Origin: Methylococcales bacterium
Lineage (GTDB): Bacteria; Pseudomonadota; Gammaproteobacteria; Methylococcales; Methylomonadaceae
Assembly: GCA_030693155.1 (NCBI GenBank)
Contig: JAUYBJ010000269.1
Span: forward strand, 1 to 60,778
Reading direction: 5' to 3'
DNA length: 60,778 nucleotides
Of this stretch, positions 7,971-16,735 are shown piece after piece (within the stretch, counting starts at the first letter, position 1; each line of letters begins with the position of its first letter). Made by a program: the position numbers and the translations under genes. The notes beneath the pieces were generated by a model that was not told the DNA's origin, made no database searches, and was given only the letters and a program-made list of their open reading frames with translations.

Positions 7971-8851
7971 AACGTTTTTATCCGTTAGTAGCGGTATTTT
8001 TATTGAGTTGTAGCGACTCAACTCATGTTGTGACTGATGTGGAGTTATTGACACCACGCCCTTTTGGTTATGTGATTGGCGATGAAATCGTGCATCGTGT
8101 GGTGTTTGATACCCACGCGGGGACGACGCTGAATAAAAGCAGTGTGCCTGCACAAGGGGCGCGAAACCGTTGGCTGAACATTAATCAAGTACAGGTTACT
8201 GACACCGTATCAGGTGCTAATCATCATTACCAAATTGCGTTGCGCTATCAAGTATTTTACGCGCCGATGACCGCTAAAACCCTGACTATTCCTAGTTTCA
8301 CACTGTCTTTTGCGCAAGGTTCACAAGCTGTTGAGCAAACCGTTCCTGCGTGGCAGTTTACGTTATCACCACTGCATGAATTAGAGGTTCGTAAAGACGA
8401 AAGCGGTTACACCCTGCAACCTAACAGCCCGCCTCCTTTATTATCAGCCGCGAACGCCCCCCACTGGCTGTTATTCAGTGGGGCGGCATTTTTAAGCAGT
8501 GTGCTGTGTTTAGCTTATGCTTACGGTTATATCAGTTTGCCACGGCGCAAAATTTTTAAACGCGCTGGGCGACAACTGGCGCGTACTTCTGAACATAACT
8601 TGATACAAGGTTTGACTATTTTGCATCAAGCCTTGAATACCTTGAATGGCAAAGTTTTATTTGCCCATCAACTGCCCGAATTTTATCAACAACATCCACA
8701 ATACCAAGCCGCTGAAGCCTTGCTGAGTGATTTTTTTCGTGATTCCAGCCAGTATTTCTTCACAGGCAATACGCTAAATAAAACCGATACTTGGCAAACG
8801 TTAAAACGTTGTTGTCAATTATGCGCCGAGATTGAGCGAGGCTTACGATGA
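7967..8851 (+). CDS. mxaA: MxaA, membrane-associated maturation protein
   Basis: The 294-residue protein begins with a short lipoprotein-type signal (FLLSC near residue 15). A periplasmic beta-rich domain follows to about residue 160, then a transmembrane helix (about 165-190) and a cytoplasmic tail. MxaA is implicated in calcium insertion into methanol dehydrogenase. Sequence identity within this family is low, so the call rests mainly on length, topology and position between mxaS and mxaC. ATGA overlaps couple it to both neighbours. Confidence 0.85.
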   Translation: MKRFYPLVAVFLLSCSDSTHVVTDVELLTPRPFGYVIGDEIVHRVVFDTHAGTTLNKSSVPAQGARNRWLNINQVQVTDTVSGANHHYQIALRYQVFYAPMTAKTLTIPSFTLSFAQGSQAVEQTVPAWQFTLSPLHELEVRKDESGYTLQPNSPPPLLSAANAPHWLLFSGAAFLSSVLCLAYAYGYISLPRRKIFKRAGRQLARTSEHNLIQGLTILHQALNTLNGKVLFAHQLPEFYQQHPQYQAAEALLSDFFRDSSQYFFTGNTLNKTDTWQTLKRCCQLCAEIERGLR

Positions 8852-9828
8852 CCCTAGCGGTTGAATCACCTTATTGGTTGTTTGCGGTACTGCTCGCACT
8901 GTTGCCTTTGTTCAACACGGCGATGCGGGTGAATTCATATCCTTACACAGTGTTAATTCCTGCTGACGCATTATCAACGGCGATAGTCTGGGGTATCCGT
9001 TGTTTAAGTGCCGCAACCATTATCGCGCTGGTGCTAGGTTTAGCAGGTTTACATCAAACTGAACAGGTACAAGAACGCATTGGTTATGGGGCAAATATCG
9101 TGTTACTGATTGACCGTAGCAATAGCATGGACACCAACTTTATTGGTAAAACCCCCGAAGGCGGGGAAGAATCCAAAGCAGCGGCGGCGCGGCGATTATT
9201 GACAGGGTTTGTGCAGAAACGTCCGCATGACCGTATCGGTATGGCGGCTTACAGCACCGCGCCATTATTCGTGTTGCCGTTGACCGAAAACAAACAAGCC
9301 ATTCAAGCCGCGATTGATGCAACCGCGTTGCCCGCATTGGCTTATACCCATATCAGTAAAGGCTTGGGGATGGCGTTATCTTTTTTTGACCAAACGCCTA
9401 TGACGGGTTCGCGTATTGTGTTGCTGGTGTCAGATGGCGCGGCGGTGATCGACCATGACAGCGACACCGCATTACGGCAATTATTCAAACAACACAATGT
9501 GCGTTTATATTGGATTTTTTTACGCACTGCCAACAGTCAAGGCTTGTTTGAACCTCCTAAAGACAGTCGAGACGACAACGCCCAAGCCATGCCTGAGCGT
9601 TATTTACACCAGTTTTTTTCCAGTTTGGACATTCCGTACCAAGCCTACGAAGCCGAAAATCCCGATGCTATGCAAAAAGCCATTGCTGATATTAACCGTT
9701 TAGAACAATCGCCTTTGCATTATCAAGAGCGTGTGCCTAAACAGGATTTATCAGCCGATTGTTATAGGGCGGCAACGTTGGGTTTGTTATTACTGTTAGC
9801 GGTGAAATGTTGCGAGGTCAAACGATGA
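8848..9828 (+). CDS. mxaC: MxaC, membrane-anchored von Willebrand factor A protein
   Basis: The 326-residue protein has N-terminal hydrophobic segments (about 9-25 and 50-68), a vWA domain with the full metal-ion site D-x-S-x-S in LLIDRSNSMD (D89, S91, S93) and TGSRIVLLVSDG further on, and a C-terminal helix (about 308-320). MxaC is part of the methanol dehydrogenase maturation set, comparable to BatA/BatB partners of MoxR. The ATGA overlap with mxaA shows tight coupling. Confidence 0.9.
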   Translation: MTLAVESPYWLFAVLLALLPLFNTAMRVNSYPYTVLIPADALSTAIVWGIRCLSAATIIALVLGLAGLHQTEQVQERIGYGANIVLLIDRSNSMDTNFIGKTPEGGEESKAAAARRLLTGFVQKRPHDRIGMAAYSTAPLFVLPLTENKQAIQAAIDATALPALAYTHISKGLGMALSFFDQTPMTGSRIVLLVSDGAAVIDHDSDTALRQLFKQHNVRLYWIFLRTANSQGLFEPPKDSRDDNAQAMPERYLHQFFSSLDIPYQAYEAENPDAMQKAIADINRLEQSPLHYQERVPKQDLSADCYRAATLGLLLLLAVKCCEVKR

Positions 9829-10385
9829 TAAAAGGTTTAAAACTAACGGCTTTATGGTGTGTGATGCTTGCCAGTAGCATTGCGATGGTGATGCAGATGA
9901 TGACCATTTATCGGGTGCAGGAGCAGAATAACTGGATAGCTGGGCTTAATGCCAAACAAGATATTCATGCTGATAAACTCATTCATGCCGCGCCTGAAGT
10001 GCGCTTAGCAAGGGCAATGTATTATCAACGCCAACACCGTTATGACGAAGCCTTGGCAACCCTAAGTTTGATTATGGATAAAGGCGATACCAAGCTGCAA
10101 GCCATTGTGCGTTACAACTTAGGTAATGTGTATTTACAGCAGGCGATTGAAAAAATTGCAGCCGAAAACAGTAACGCAGCGCAACCTTTAGTCGCCTTGG
10201 CAAAACAGGCTTATCGGCAATCTTTAGCATTAAACAGCGAATTTTGGGACGCAAAATATAATTTAGAATTAGCCATGCGCTTATTACCCGAAATGGATAA
10301 AGTCGATATGAAAGACGATGACGCGAAAACCCCGCCTTCGCAATTATGGACAACCATTCCGGGTTTTCCCAGAGGACTGCCCTAA
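9825..10385 (+). CDS. mxaK: MxaK, tetratricopeptide-like maturation protein
   Basis: The ATG at 9825 overlaps the mxaC stop (ATGA) and gives 186 residues; an upstream ATG at 9807 lies inside mxaC and is less likely. An N-terminal membrane anchor (about 8-28) precedes TPR-like helices (ARAMYYQRQHRYDEALATLS, then AIVRYNLGNVYLQQA). The BatC/E-type TPR partners of MoxR systems are comparable. Position between mxaC and mxaL and size support MxaK. Confidence 0.82.
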   Translation: MIKGLKLTALWCVMLASSIAMVMQMMTIYRVQEQNNWIAGLNAKQDIHADKLIHAAPEVRLARAMYYQRQHRYDEALATLSLIMDKGDTKLQAIVRYNLGNVYLQQAIEKIAAENSNAAQPLVALAKQAYRQSLALNSEFWDAKYNLELAMRLLPEMDKVDMKDDDAKTPPSQLWTTIPGFPRGLP

Positions 10386-11365
10386 TGGAGCGGACTGTGT
10401 TCACTGATTATCGGTTTTATAGTTTGCTCATTGCGCTGTCAGCGATGTTACTAGCGTTTATCACCCCCAACACCGTAGCCAAACAACCGATTTATAATTT
10501 AACCATTATTGTGGACATAACCCGCAGTATGAATGCAATGGATTATCAACAAGGCGATAAAGCCGTCAGTCGTTTAACCTTTGTCAAACACAGTCTGCAC
10601 GAATTATTAGCGACGCTGCCCTGTCAATCCAAGGTCAGCTTAGGGGTGTTTACTGAACGTCGTTCCACCTTATTATTTCAACCGATTGAAGTCTGTACGG
10701 GTTTCAATGAAATTGATGCAACCCTTGCCGCGTTAGATTGGCGCAGCGCGTGGGCAGCGGATAGTCGTATTGCGCAAGGTTTAAAGCAAACCCTAGACGG
10801 TTTAAAAAACAGCGATTCCACATTGGTATTCATGACCGACGGACAAGAAGCACCGCCTGTTAATCCGCGTTATGCCGTTGATTTTTCTGCACTGGCGACT
10901 AAAAAGAAAGGATTAATAGTCGGTGTTGGCGGTTTACAAGCTGTACCGATTCCTAAATTTAATGAAAAAGGCGAATCAATAGGTTTTTACAGTGCCGACG
11001 ATGTGCCGCACCGTTCTTCTTTCGGCGAATCCAACCTCAATCCCGAAACCATTGATGGCTATGACGCACGCAACGCCCCGTTTGGTAAAGCCGCTGTTTC
11101 TGGCACAGAACATTTATCTGCTTTGCAAGAAAGCTATTTGCAGAATATCGCTACCGCACTAGGTTTTCATTACACCCGTTTAACCGATACCGCTAATTTA
11201 AAACAAGCGTTGCAGGATGCACACATCGCCACCCTAAAAACCGTAGTGATTGATAGACGCTGGCAGTTTGCAACACTGGCATTAAGTCTATTGATGTGTA
11301 TTTATTTGTTGCCGCACGGTCAGCGTTTTACCCTTAAATATTTTACAAAATTCCGTCGCGCTTAA
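10385..11365 (+). CDS. mxaL: MxaL, von Willebrand factor A maturation protein
   Basis: The ATG at 10385 shares a base with the mxaK stop (TAATG) and gives 326 residues; upstream ATG codons fall inside mxaK. After an N-terminal membrane helix (about 12-28) the vWA metal-ion site reads IIVDITRSMN (D44, T46, S48), with TLVFMTDGQEAP later. A C-terminal helix (about 300-318) suggests a periplasmic domain anchored at both ends. MxaL is reported as required for calcium insertion. It is the last gene of this run; a 16-bp-arm palindrome follows. Confidence 0.88.
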   Translation: MERTVFTDYRFYSLLIALSAMLLAFITPNTVAKQPIYNLTIIVDITRSMNAMDYQQGDKAVSRLTFVKHSLHELLATLPCQSKVSLGVFTERRSTLLFQPIEVCTGFNEIDATLAALDWRSAWAADSRIAQGLKQTLDGLKNSDSTLVFMTDGQEAPPVNPRYAVDFSALATKKKGLIVGVGGLQAVPIPKFNEKGESIGFYSADDVPHRSSFGESNLNPETIDGYDARNAPFGKAAVSGTEHLSALQESYLQNIATALGFHYTRLTDTANLKQALQDAHIATLKTVVIDRRWQFATLALSLLMCIYLLPHGQRFTLKYFTKFRRA

Positions 11366-11394
11366 GTTCATACACACCGCTCGACGCTATCAAT

Positions 11395-11427
11395 AAACCC
11401 GCGAGGTTTTTAAAACCTCGCGGGTTT
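11395..11427. terminator. palindrome after mxaL, terminator-like repeat
   Basis: Perfect 16-base arms (AAACCCGCGAGGTTTT and its complement) flank a single T. A related palindrome with the same TTTTTAAAA centre lies at 60214-60246, so it is both a likely stop for the mxa transcript and a member of a dispersed repeat family. Confidence 0.7.
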
Positions 11428-11477
11428 GGGCGATTTATGCCCGCCGACTTTTTATTTTCCACACACTCTTAAATACT

Positions 11478-12434
11478 ATGAAAATCCATCACTTTTTTAT
11501 GTTGTTCTGTTTCATGATGGTTGGCAACTGTGTTGCTAACGAAAAAACCACTATCCGTATTGGCGAACAAGCGGGCGGTACGTTGGAATGGGAACTGACC
11601 GCTTTATTGGCGGATTCAGCCGATTTCCAACTTGAAATTCATCCCGTGGCTAATTCAGAAGCGGGAAAAGCCGCTTTACAATCAGGCGAAGTCGATATGA
11701 TTGTGTCTGATTGGATATGGGTGTCCAAGCACCGTGGACAGGGCGAAGATTTTACCTTTTATCCCTATTCAGACACCGCTGGCGCGTTAGTCGTCCCTGA
11801 AAATAGCCCAATTAAAACCATTAAAGATTTAAACGGCAAACGTCTTGGTATTGCAGGAGGCGAGATGGATAAAAACTGGCTTCTACTGCAAGCCTTGGCA
11901 CAAAAAGAAGGCGTGGATTTGAATAAGTCCGTGCAGAAAACGTTCGGCGCACCGCCGTTAATTAATGAGCAGATCAGAGAAAATCATGTCGATGCCGCTC
12001 TGACTTACTGGCATTTTGCCGCTAGATTGGAAGCGTCGGGCTACCGACAAATTATCGACGATAAAGGTATTTTAAAAGCCTTAGGCATTGAAGAAACTGT
12101 GCCTAATTTAGGCTATGTCTTTAAACAAAGCTGGGGAGCTGCGCATCAAGCCACATTGAATAATTTTTTTAAAGCGGCTCAGCAAGCGAGAAAGCAGCTC
12201 TGTACGGACGATAATGCGTGGCAAAAAGTGATTCCATTAACCAAAACCAATGACCCCGCCACGCAAAAGCTGTTACGGCAACGTTTTTGTGAAGGTAATA
12301 TTGACACTCAATGGGGCGACAAAGAACAACAAGCCGCTGCTCGCATTTACAGCTTATTAAACACCATACAACCACAGCCAAACACAGGCAACACGCTACA
12401 AACAGGTACATTTTGGTCTGGCTACCTTAAATAA
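11478..12434 (+). CDS. Periplasmic ABC-type substrate-binding protein, ligand unknown
   Basis: The 318-residue protein has a signal peptide ending near NCVA and the layout of NMT1/TauA-like binding proteins: an IRIGEQAGGTLEWEL opening, EVDMIVSDWIWVSKHRG, then IKTIKDLNGKRLGIAGGEMD and IRENHVDAALTYWHFAARLE. Such proteins deliver small organic ligands to an ABC importer, but no permease or ATPase gene is nearby. A palindrome separates it from mxaL, so it may have its own promoter. A link to methanol oxidation is possible from position alone; the ligand cannot be told. Confidence 0.72.
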   Translation: MKIHHFFMLFCFMMVGNCVANEKTTIRIGEQAGGTLEWELTALLADSADFQLEIHPVANSEAGKAALQSGEVDMIVSDWIWVSKHRGQGEDFTFYPYSDTAGALVVPENSPIKTIKDLNGKRLGIAGGEMDKNWLLLQALAQKEGVDLNKSVQKTFGAPPLINEQIRENHVDAALTYWHFAARLEASGYRQIIDDKGILKALGIEETVPNLGYVFKQSWGAAHQATLNNFFKAAQQARKQLCTDDNAWQKVIPLTKTNDPATQKLLRQRFCEGNIDTQWGDKEQQAAARIYSLLNTIQPQPNTGNTLQTGTFWSGYLK

Positions 12435-12490
12435 AAGCCTTGTTTACTGTTCATTAACTTGAGATTTTTGACGTTAATATAGTTAAAACG

Positions 12491-12513
12491 GTGTCTTGCA
12501 ACTTGTAAGACAC
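12491..12513. terminator. hairpin between the binding-protein gene and pyrF
   Basis: GTGTCTTGCAA and TTGTAAGACAC form an 11-bp stem with one G-U pair around a single C, in effect a slightly shorter stem with a small loop. No long T tract follows, so it is a weak terminator or a regulatory hairpin ahead of pyrF. Confidence 0.45.
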
Positions 12514-12595
12514 TGGACTTTTCAAATTGAAAAAGGCTATGATGCTTGCCCAATAAAGCCTATGCTATCTCAAATTACTAACAGATTTCGCCACT

Positions 12596-13321
12596 ATGAC
12601 TGCTTCTTTTATCTCCACCAAACCTATCCCTGTTCGTGAACGCTTGATTATGGCATTGGATGTGTCTGATTTTTCTGAGGCGCGGGCGTTAGTTGAAGAA
12701 TTGGGCGATTCAGTGATTTTTTATAAAGTCGGCATGGAGTTGTTCATGTCAGGCGATTATTTCGGCTTTATTGAATGGTTGAAACAACAGAATAAAAAAG
12801 TCTTCGTCGATTTAAAGTTTTTTGATATTCCTGAAACTGTCGGACGCGCGATTAAAGCCTTGAGCAGTAAAGGCGTGGATTTAGCCACTATTCACGGTAA
12901 CGATGCCATTATGGAAGCCGCCGCCGCTGCAAAAGGCGATTTAAAAGTGTTGGCTGTTACCGCGTTGACCAGTTTGGACAGAGGCGATTTAGACGATTTA
13001 GGCTTTCAATGTGATGTGCAGGCGTTGGTATTATCACGCGCTAAACGGGCGTTGCAAATCGGCTGTGATGGCGTGGTGTCGTCTGGTTTGGAAGCACCGT
13101 TATTAAGAAGCGAGCTGGATCATAAATTATTGGTTATTACCCCTGGCATTCGTCCTGTGGATAACCGTGTCGATGAAGACCAAAAGCGCGTGGTGAGTGT
13201 AGAAATGGCATTCCAAGGCGGCGCGGATTATATTGTTGTCGGTCGCCCGATTCGTGATGCGACTGACCGCAAAGCAATGGCAGAAAAAATTCAGGCGCAA
13301 ATTTTAGCGCAGTTCGCTTAA
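12596..13321 (+). CDS. pyrF: Orotidine 5'-phosphate decarboxylase
   Basis: The enzyme converts orotidine monophosphate to UMP, the last step of pyrimidine synthesis. The 241-residue protein is of normal length and shows the catalytic D-x-K-x-x-D in VDLKFFDIPE (D72, K74, D77) with an upstream FYK lysine (K44). The phosphate-site motifs TPGIRP and GADYIVVGRPI and the DQKRV segment follow. The usual His of the KFHDIP motif is Phe here. The homologous hexulose-phosphate synthase of methanotrophs was considered and set aside because of these phosphate-site motifs. Confidence 0.95.
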   Translation: MTASFISTKPIPVRERLIMALDVSDFSEARALVEELGDSVIFYKVGMELFMSGDYFGFIEWLKQQNKKVFVDLKFFDIPETVGRAIKALSSKGVDLATIHGNDAIMEAAAAAKGDLKVLAVTALTSLDRGDLDDLGFQCDVQALVLSRAKRALQIGCDGVVSSGLEAPLLRSELDHKLLVITPGIRPVDNRVDEDQKRVVSVEMAFQGGADYIVVGRPIRDATDRKAMAEKIQAQILAQFA

Positions 13322-13338
13322 TCGACAGTACGGTATTC

Positions 13339-14064
13339 ATGCCATTTTTTCCAGAGTTCAGCAGTTCGTATCCAGTCGCCTTTTTGATGGGGCTATTCAG
13401 CAGTATGCACTGCATTGGTATGTGTGGCTCTATTATCGGCACACTGACACTCAGTCTTAGTCCCGATATACGCAATAAAAAAACCTTGTTATTTCCCTAT
13501 GTGCTTAATTATAACTTGGGACGGATAACCAGTTACACCATAGCAGGCGGCTTAGTCGGTATTATCGGTGTGTTGATGATTATGCCGTTTGGTGAAATAC
13601 ACGGACATAGAATTCTGCAATTATTATCCGCACTGGTGATGATGAGCGCAGGTTTATACATCGCAGGCTGGTTTCCACGTTTCGCCTATATTGAAAAAAT
13701 GGGTGTCCGTTTCTGGAAAAAAATAGAACCGTTCGGACGTAAACTGATTCCTGTCAAAACCCATACCCAAGCCTATCTGTTTGGTATGGTGTGGGGCTGG
13801 CTACCGTGCGGTCTGGTTTATTCAGCACTCACATTGGCGGCGACTGCGGGGGATGTTGCTAAAAGCGCATTATTGATGCTGGCTTTTGGCGCAGGAACTT
13901 TGCCCGCCGTGATGGGAGTCGGTATAATGACCAACATATTAACAAGGCTATCTCGAACGCAACGATTTAAACAACTGATTGGTTTGTTTATGATTGTTCT
14001 GGCGTTGTTAGCCGCATTGCCGTGGCTAAATCCAATGGCGTTCATTCACCCGCAAGCACATTAA
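13339..14064 (+). CDS. TauE/SafE-like (UreH-type) membrane protein
   Basis: The 241-residue protein has about six membrane segments. GLFSSMHCIGMCGSIIG near residue 20 and WGWLPCGLVYSAL near residue 155 are the paired half-motifs of the sulfite exporter TauE/SafE and UreH-like family, whose members move small anions or metals or act in cytochrome oxidase and metal maturation. The Met-His-Cys-Met-Cys cluster in the first motif hints at metal handling, but this is inference. It lies 17 bases after pyrF and 10 bases before a sigma-54 activator, so the three are probably co-transcribed. Confidence 0.75.
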   Translation: MPFFPEFSSSYPVAFLMGLFSSMHCIGMCGSIIGTLTLSLSPDIRNKKTLLFPYVLNYNLGRITSYTIAGGLVGIIGVLMIMPFGEIHGHRILQLLSALVMMSAGLYIAGWFPRFAYIEKMGVRFWKKIEPFGRKLIPVKTHTQAYLFGMVWGWLPCGLVYSALTLAATAGDVAKSALLMLAFGAGTLPAVMGVGIMTNILTRLSRTQRFKQLIGLFMIVLALLAALPWLNPMAFIHPQAH

Positions 14065-14074
14065 CGAGACAACT

Positions 14075-15034
14075 ATGGACTATTTCAACACCATCGTAGG
14101 GCAATCGCCTGCATTGGATTCCTTAATTCGCAGTGCGCGATTGGTTGCTAGTACCGATGTTACTGTTTTACTGAAAGGTGAAACAGGAACGGGCAAAGAA
14201 ATTCTTGCTACCGCAATACAAAAACAAAGCCAGCGAGCAGATAAAGTGTTTATCAAGCTGAATTGTGCTGCCTTACCTGAAAGTTTGATTGAATCTGAAT
14301 TATTCGGTCATAGAAAAGGCGCGTTTACAGGCGCGGTATCCAATACGCAAGGTTTGTTGCAAGCGGCAGATGGCGGTACTTTATTTCTGGATGAAATTAA
14401 TTCATTGCCTGTGGGTATTCAAGCCAAATTGTTGCGCTTTCTGGAATTAGGTGAATGTCTTGCGGTGGGTGATACCAGTGCTTATAAAGTCGATGTGCGT
14501 GTCATTGCCGCTACTAACGCTGATATACTGCAACAAATTGACGCGGGTGAATTCAGACGCGATTTATATTATCGCCTGAATGTGGTGCCGTTAGAATTAC
14601 CCTCATTAGCACAACGCACCGAAGATATTGAGCATTTAATTAAACATTTCTTGGCGTTATTCGCGGATACTTACTCGATTGTCACACCCAGATTCAGCAA
14701 GTCTGCGTTAAAAATGCTGAAAGCCTATTCATGGCCGGGCAATATTCGTGAGCTGCGTAATCTGTGCGAACGCCTCAGTATTTTATTAGCGGGTAGAACC
14801 ATAGAGCCAGAAAATCTGCCTTTGGAGTTTATCAGAACCAGCGAAACAGCTAATAAAACCACAGGTTTTATGCTGCCCGAAACAGGGTTGGAGCTGGATG
14901 CCTTAGAAGCGAATTTAATTCATCAAGCTTTAAATCGTACTCAAGGCAACCGCAGTAAATCAGCCAGATTATTGGGATTATCCAGAGATACCCTGATTTA
15001 CCGTATGCAGAAACACGGTGTAGCATCACATTAA
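14075..15034 (+). CDS. Sigma-54-dependent transcription activator without sensor domain
   Basis: The 319-residue protein starts directly with the AAA+ domain: Walker A GETGTGKE (K41), the sigma-54 contact loop GAFTGA (82-87) and Walker B GGTLFLDEIN (D106, E107), with WPGNIRELRN in the lid. A Fis-type helix-turn-helix (about 285-315, RSKSARLLGLSRDTL) completes it. There is no N-terminal receiver or ligand domain, as in PspF-like activators that are controlled by a partner protein. The partner and target genes are unknown; the upstream membrane protein gene is the obvious neighbour. Confidence 0.88.
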   Translation: MDYFNTIVGQSPALDSLIRSARLVASTDVTVLLKGETGTGKEILATAIQKQSQRADKVFIKLNCAALPESLIESELFGHRKGAFTGAVSNTQGLLQAADGGTLFLDEINSLPVGIQAKLLRFLELGECLAVGDTSAYKVDVRVIAATNADILQQIDAGEFRRDLYYRLNVVPLELPSLAQRTEDIEHLIKHFLALFADTYSIVTPRFSKSALKMLKAYSWPGNIRELRNLCERLSILLAGRTIEPENLPLEFIRTSETANKTTGFMLPETGLELDALEANLIHQALNRTQGNRSKSARLLGLSRDTLIYRMQKHGVASH

Positions 15035-15041
15035 AACAAAA

Positions 15042-15074
15042 AGACCTGTCAGGCGTTAAAAACCTGACAGGTCT
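15042..15074. terminator. bidirectional terminator-like palindrome between convergent genes
   Basis: AGACCTGTCAGG and CCTGACAGGTCT form a perfect 12-bp stem with a 9-base loop rich in A. It sits between the sigma-54 activator (plus) and pdxJ (minus) and can serve both. The arms resemble those at 60214-60246. Confidence 0.7.
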
Positions 15075-15099
15075 GTTCAATCCCCTGAAACAATAGCAA

Positions 15100-15846
15100 C
15101 TAAAGACTTTGCAGTCTTGCCTGTCTCATCAGCTGTTTTAACTCTTTCACTGTTTGCGCCAAGCCCGAAAATAATGCTTGAGCAATAATCGAATGCCCGA
15201 TATTCAGCTCCACTATTTCAGGTATCGCACAAATCGCTTCCACATTATAAAAATTCAGCCCATGCCCTGCGTTGACTTGCAAACCCGCACTGTACGCATA
15301 ATGCGCGGCTAAGCGAATACGCTCAAATTCTTCAACTTGCTGTACGGGCGTTTTGGCATCCGCATAGCAGCCAGTGTGTAACTCAATCACAGGCGCACCT
15401 GCTTTGATTGCAGCATCAATTTGGGCTTCTTCGGGGTCGATAAATAACGACACTTCAATGCCCGCTTCGGCTAATTTATCACAGGCGGATTGCATACGCG
15501 GCAAGTTGCCTGCGACATCGAGTCCGCCTTCTGTGGTGAGTTCCTGACGTTTTTCTGGTACTAAACAACAGGCATACGGTTGTACTTTGGTGGCAATAGC
15601 GATCATTTCATCGGTCACGCCCATTTCCAGATTCAAACGGGTGTGTATCAGCTCTTTAAGCAGAAAAATATCACGGTCTTGGATGTGGCGACGGTCTTCA
15701 CGCAAATGCGCAGTAATACCGTCCGCACCAGCTTGTTCGGCAATCAGCGCGGCTTGTAGCGGTTCAGGATACAGCGTACCGCGCGCCTGTCTTAAGGTAG
15801 CGACATGATCTATGTTGACACCTAATAAAATCAGTTGTTTTTCCAT
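15100..15846 (-). CDS. pdxJ: Pyridoxine 5'-phosphate synthase
   Basis: PdxJ condenses 1-deoxyxylulose 5-phosphate with 3-amino-2-oxopropyl phosphate to make pyridoxine 5'-phosphate. The 248-residue protein opens with [17 protein letters not shown], followed by the [19 protein letters not shown] and VSLFIDPE motifs and the late [11 protein letters not shown]. It follows era by seven bases and is last in the lepA-lepB-rnc-era run. In E. coli recO stands between era and pdxJ and acpS follows; neither is here. Confidence 0.96.
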   Translation of the reverse strand: MEKQLILLGVNIDHVATLRQARGTLYPEPLQAALIAEQAGADGITAHLREDRRHIQDRDIFLLKELIHTRLNLEMGVTDEMIAIATKVQPYACCLVPEKRQELTTEGGLDVAGNLPRMQSACDKLAEAGIEVSLFIDPEEAQIDAAIKAGAPVIELHTGCYADAKTPVQQVEEFERIRLAAHYAYSAGLQVNAGHGLNFYNVEAICAIPEIVELNIGHSIIAQALFSGLAQTVKELKQLMRQARLQSL

Positions 15847-15853
15847 GTGAGCC

Positions 15854-16735
15854 TCAGTCGTTAAACCCTAAACTTTGCAATGCGCGTTCACTATCAGACC
15901 AGCCTTTTTTCACTTTAACCCACAGTTGCAGATAGACTTTTTGCCCGATGAGTTTTTCTATGTCAAGTCGCGCCTCAGTGCCGACACTTTTCAGCATTTC
16001 ACCGTCTTTGCCGATGACAATATTTTTTTGCGTCATGCGCTCAACCCAGATAATGGCGTAAATTTTAGAGATAGTCGGCTTTTCTTCGTAGCGTTCTATT
16101 TCAACCGTCAGCGAGTAAGGCAGTTCTGCACCTAAACGGCGGGTGAGTTTTTCGCGGACAATTTCAGCGGCTAAAAAGCGTTCGGAGCGGTCGGTAATCT
16201 GATCTTCTGGATAAATCAAATCACTTTCAGGCAGCAACTGCATAATCAATTTTTCCAGTTGATCTATGTTGATGTCTTTTAATGCTGAAATAGGGACTAA
16301 GTGTGCAAACGGAAACCGATGCTGGGCAGTGGCAAAAAATGCCAGAATTTTTTCTTTATCCTGCACTTTATCGACTTTATTGACTGCCAGAATGACAGGT
16401 AAGCCTGCTTGTTCCAGTTTTTTAAAAATAACTTCATCGTATTCGTGCCACGATAAGCCATCAATGAGCCAGACAATGACATTTACGCCTAACAGTGATG
16501 TGTCGGCGGTACGGTTTAGATAGCGGTTTAACGCACGTTGTTCGCCACTGTGCATTCCAGGGGTGTCCATATAAATGGCTTGCCCTGCATCGGTGGTGTT
16601 AATACCTAAAATGCGGTGACGGGTGGTTTGCGGTTTGCGTGAAGTAATGCTGATTTTTTGTTTCAGCAAATGATTCATCAGCGTTGATTTACCGACATTG
16701 GGACGACCTATTAGGGCGACGAAACCACAATTCAT
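15854..16735 (-). CDS. era: GTPase Era
   Basis: Era is an essential GTPase that binds 16S rRNA and helps 30S maturation. The 293-residue protein carries G1 GRPNVGKST, the switch region [12 protein letters not shown]3 DTPGMH and G4 NKVDKV, and ends with a KH RNA-binding domain ([19 protein letters not shown]). The ATG overlaps the rnc stop by four bases, indicating translational coupling. Confidence 0.96.
   Translation of the reverse strand: MNCGFVALIGRPNVGKSTLMNHLLKQKISITSRKPQTTRHRILGINTTDAGQAIYMDTPGMHSGEQRALNRYLNRTADTSLLGVNVIVWLIDGLSWHEYDEVIFKKLEQAGLPVILAVNKVDKVQDKEKILAFFATAQHRFPFAHLVPISALKDINIDQLEKLIMQLLPESDLIYPEDQITDRSERFLAAEIVREKLTRRLGAELPYSLTVEIERYEEKPTISKIYAIIWVERMTQKNIVIGKDGEMLKSVGTEARLDIEKLIGQKVYLQLWVKVKKGWSDSERALQSLGFND

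Noticed and set aside
12596-13321. pyrF as hexulose-6-phosphate synthase of the RuMP cycle
   Set aside because: The TPGIRP, DQKRV and GADYIVVGRPI motifs are those of orotidine 5'-phosphate decarboxylase, and no hexulose-phosphate isomerase gene adjoins it.
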